NCBI GenBank assembly: GCA_030425745.1
Contig: JAUHZW010000108.1
Span: 1 to 7,170 of the forward strand
DNA from: Actinomycetes bacterium
Lineage (GTDB): Bacteria > Actinomycetota > Actinomycetes > S36-B12
Reading direction: 5' to 3'
DNA: 7,170 bases
Positions 5,807 to 7,170 of this stretch are shown one piece after another (the stretch's first letter is position 1; each line of letters begins with the position of its first letter). The notes beneath the pieces were generated by a model. It had not been told where the DNA came from, ran no database searches, and worked only from the letters and a program-made list of their open reading frames with translations. A program made the translations under genes and the position numbers.

Positions 5807-6838
5807 ATGAATAGGCTCGCCGACGTGTCCCTGACCTCGCGCCACCCGACCCTGGACGTGGGGCGCATCCTCGAGGACTTCGTCCCGCCGCCGCACTTCG
5901 AGGGCGTGAGCTTCGACTCCTACCGGCCCGATCCCGCGCAGCCGACCCAGACGGCGGCGGTCGCGGCCCTGCGCGTGTTCGCTGATCGGGCGACGAATCC
6001 GGCACCGACGAAACGCTCCTTCTTCCGCCGTGCCGCTCCTCCGGAGGCGCGGGCCGGTGTCTACCTCGATGGCGGTTTCGGGGTCGGCAAGACCCATCTG
6101 CTGGCCTCGCTGTGGCACGCCGTGCCCGGGCCGAAGCGCTTCGGCACCTTCGTCGAGTACACCAACCTGGTCGGCGCCCTCGGGTTCCGGTCCGCGGTCG
6201 AGGCCCTGTCGAGCAGCCGCCTCGTCTGCATCGACGAGTTCGAGCTCGACGATCCCGGCGACACCGTCCTGATGTCGACCCTGCTCGGTGAACTCGTGCA
6301 GGCCGGTGTCCTGTTGGCGGCGACCTCGAACACCCTGCCCGACAAGCTCGGCGAGGGGCGCTTCGCGGCTGAGGACTTCCTGCGGGAGATCCAGGGGCTG
6401 TCGGCGCACTTCGACGTCCTTCGGATCGATGGTGAGGACTACCGGCACCGTGGGCTGCCGGAGGCGCCGATGCCGCTGAGTGACGAGCTCCTCGACCGAG
6501 TGGCCCGGGAGCACCCGGGTGCCGAGCGCGACGACTTCGACGACCTCCTCGCGCACCTGCCAACGGTGCACCCCTCGCGCTACGGGGCCCTTGTCGACGG
6601 GGTGCCGCTGCTGGCCCTCGCTGGGGTCCGGACCGTCACGGACCAGGCTCAGGCTCTTCGCCTCGTCGTGCTCGTGGACCGCCTGTACGACCGGGACATC
6701 CCGGTGGTCGCGTCTGGCGTGCCGGTCGATGAGCTGTTCTCGGAGGAGATGCTGCGCGGGGGGTACCGGAAGAAGTATTTCCGTGCGATCTCCCGGCTCG
6801 TGTCGCTTGCCGCTGAGGGGCAGGCGATGGTTGGCTGA
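5807..6838 (+). CDS. zapE: ZapE/AFG1-like P-loop ATPase
   Basis: This 343-residue AFG1/ZapE-family AAA+-like ATPase has the family's usual length. Near the N-terminus, FVPPPHF (25-31) and FDSYRPDPAQPTQ (36-48) are the conserved family opening. A variable basic segment (about 60-82) follows. Walker A is GGFGVGKT (89-96, Lys95), Walker B is LVCIDEF (139-145, Asp143-Glu144), and ATSN (172-175) is the sensor-1 strand. FLREI (191-195) and RIDGEDYRHR come after, with a C-terminal domain to residue 343. In E. coli ZapE is linked to Z-ring constriction, and mitochondrial AFG1/LACE1 to protein quality control; which applies in actinobacteria is not known to me. No membrane segment or signal peptide is visible, so it should be cytoplasmic. 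The ATG at 5807 has GGGGTGA 7 bases upstream; GTG at 5825 (codon 7) is a credible leaderless alternative. It is divergent from the reductase gene and 5 bases ahead of the GlsB-like gene. Confidence 0.92.
   Translation: MNRLADVSLTSRHPTLDVGRILEDFVPPPHFEGVSFDSYRPDPAQPTQTAAVAALRVFADRATNPAPTKRSFFRRAAPPEARAGVYLDGGFGVGKTHLLASLWHAVPGPKRFGTFVEYTNLVGALGFRSAVEALSSSRLVCIDEFELDDPGDTVLMSTLLGELVQAGVLLAATSNTLPDKLGEGRFAAEDFLREIQGLSAHFDVLRIDGEDYRHRGLPEAPMPLSDELLDRVAREHPGAERDDFDDLLAHLPTVHPSRYGALVDGVPLLALAGVRTVTDQAQALRLVVLVDRLYDRDIPVVASGVPVDELFSEEMLRGGYRKKYFRAISRLVSLAAEGQAMVG
5812..5817 (+). promoter_or_regulatory. Possible -10 element for a leaderless zapE transcript
   Basis: TAGGCT fits the actinobacterial TANNNT -10 pattern and lies 7 bases before the in-frame GTG at 5825, the spacing expected when transcription starts at the start codon. 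No recognisable -35 hexamer is seen about 17 bases upstream. The site would lie inside the coding sequence if the ATG at 5807 is the real start, so the two options exclude each other for this promoter. This is a weak call based on one hexamer. Confidence 0.25.
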
Positions 6839-6843
6839 CGGCC

Positions 6844-7122
6844 ATGACACCTGAAGGCATCATCAGCGCGCTCGTCGCCGGCACGATCATCGGCATCATC
6901 GCCCGGATCCTCGTTCCCAGCATGCAGCCCATCGGCTGCATCATGACCATTCTGCTCGGCATCGTCGGCGCCTTCGCCGGCATCTTCATCGGCAACGCGA
7001 TGGGCTTCGGCCCGGACTCGGCTGACTACAGCTTCTGGCTGGTCCTTCTGGTCCAGATCGTGACCGCGGTGATCCTGGTCGCGATCACGGCCGCGATCTT
7101 CCGCAAGGGCTCCAGCGCCTAG
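6844..7122 (+). CDS. GlsB/YeaQ/YmgE-family stress-response membrane protein
   Basis: This 92-residue protein of the transglycosylase-associated (GlsB/YeaQ/YmgE) family has three predicted helices at about residues 5-23, 30-54 and 63-86. The glycine-rich pattern is typical: GTIIGIIARILVP (13-25), then IGCIMTILLGIVGAFAGIFIG (30-50). A polar turn (GFGPDSADY, 54-62) precedes the third helix and the protein ends in a short basic tail (RKGSS). Members are small inner-membrane proteins often induced by acid, osmotic or envelope stress; their molecular activity is not established, and despite the family name no enzymatic residues are visible. The ATG at 6844 lies 5 bases after the zapE stop and has no strong Shine-Dalgarno, so it is probably translated by coupling or reinitiation in the same transcript. 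No hairpin terminator is seen in the 10 bases between its stop and the next promoter. Confidence 0.92.
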   Translation: MTPEGIISALVAGTIIGIIARILVPSMQPIGCIMTILLGIVGAFAGIFIGNAMGFGPDSADYSFWLVLLVQIVTAVILVAITAAIFRKGSSA

Positions 7123-7132
7123 GGTGTCGCGG

Positions 7133-7161
7133 TTGACGCTTGATACCCCCTGGGGTATCCT
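7133..7161 (+). promoter_or_regulatory. Sigma70-type promoter for a gene beyond the right edge
   Basis: TTGACG at 7133-7138 and TATCCT at 7156-7161 are separated by exactly 17 bases, a near-consensus housekeeping promoter and the best-formed one in the window. Transcription should begin around 7167-7169, just before the edge. The -35 box lies 10 bases after the GlsB-family stop. The inverted repeat at 7142-7159 fills the spacer and the first half of the -10 box, so a bound repressor would block RNA polymerase. Confidence 0.72.
7142..7159. promoter_or_regulatory. CsoR/FrmR-family-type operator (perfect inverted repeat)
   Basis: GATACCCC-CT-GGGGTATC is a perfect inverted repeat with 8-base arms and a 2-base centre. 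C-run/G-run palindromes flanked by TA (TACCC...GGGTA) are the known operator type for CsoR-family repressors, which are released by Cu(I), by Ni/Co in related members, or by persulfides in CstR. The site sits between and into the promoter hexamers, as expected for repression. The downstream gene is not visible; csoR itself, a copper P-type ATPase, a copper chaperone or a sulfur-transfer gene are the usual targets. Which effector applies cannot be told from the operator alone. Confidence 0.65.
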
Positions 7162-7170
7162 TGTGGTCAG

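Noticed and set aside
5130..5810. A 226-codon plus-strand frame opposite the reductase, ending on the zapE start codon
   Set aside because: It has no recognisable motif, lies antisense to a well-supported enzyme gene, and its end overlapping the ATG of zapE appears to be chance; AGGAGG at 5748-5753 has no usable start nearby.
5522..6850. Long minus-strand frames opposite zapE (442 and 516 codons)
   Set aside because: The parts opposite zapE are low-complexity Arg/Pro/Gly or polar sequence. Only the segment 5738-5013 of one frame, the reductase, matches a protein family.

Overview
The window looks like ordinary chromosomal DNA from a high-GC actinobacterium. Third codon positions are strongly G/C-biased, genes are tightly packed with 4-base start/stop overlaps, and several proteins are of types typical of actinobacteria: a SpoU methyltransferase like mycobacterial Rv0881, a RibD-C reductase divergent from a ZapE/AFG1 ATPase, and a DUF2142 membrane protein. 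My best guess is Micrococcales, possibly the Dermatophilaceae/Intrasporangiaceae group, but this rests on general impression only. I see no phage, transposon, CRISPR, tRNA or rRNA sequence.

Left block (1-3201, + strand): three genes run head to tail. They are the C-terminal part of an Old Yellow Enzyme/trimethylamine-dehydrogenase-type iron-sulfur flavoprotein (cut by the left edge), a microsomal-type epoxide hydrolase 9 bases later, and a TrmH/SpoU RNA methyltransferase whose GTG start overlaps the hydrolase stop. The first two look like oxidation or detoxification enzymes. The third is a housekeeping RNA modification enzyme that shares the transcript.

Middle block (5738 down to 3223, - strand): a stand-alone RibD C-terminal-domain reductase, a multi-spanning DUF2142 protein joined to it by an ATGA overlap, and a two-helix small membrane protein 9 bases further on form a compact operon. 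It converges on the left block with only 21 bases between the stop codons.

Right block (5807-7170, + strand): a ZapE/AFG1-like P-loop ATPase is transcribed divergently from the reductase across 68 bases, followed 5 bases later by a three-helix GlsB/YeaQ/YmgE-family protein. After its stop, at the extreme right edge, lies a well-formed promoter (TTGACG, 17 bases, TATCCT). A perfect 8+2+8 inverted repeat of the CsoR/FrmR-operator type fills most of its spacer. The gene it controls lies outside the window.

I found no convincing undescribed system. The most useful leads are the metal- or sulfur-responsive operator at the right edge, the coupling of a possible GT-C-like DUF2142 protein to a folate/flavin-type reductase, and signs that the first gene is not a FadH-type enoyl reductase.
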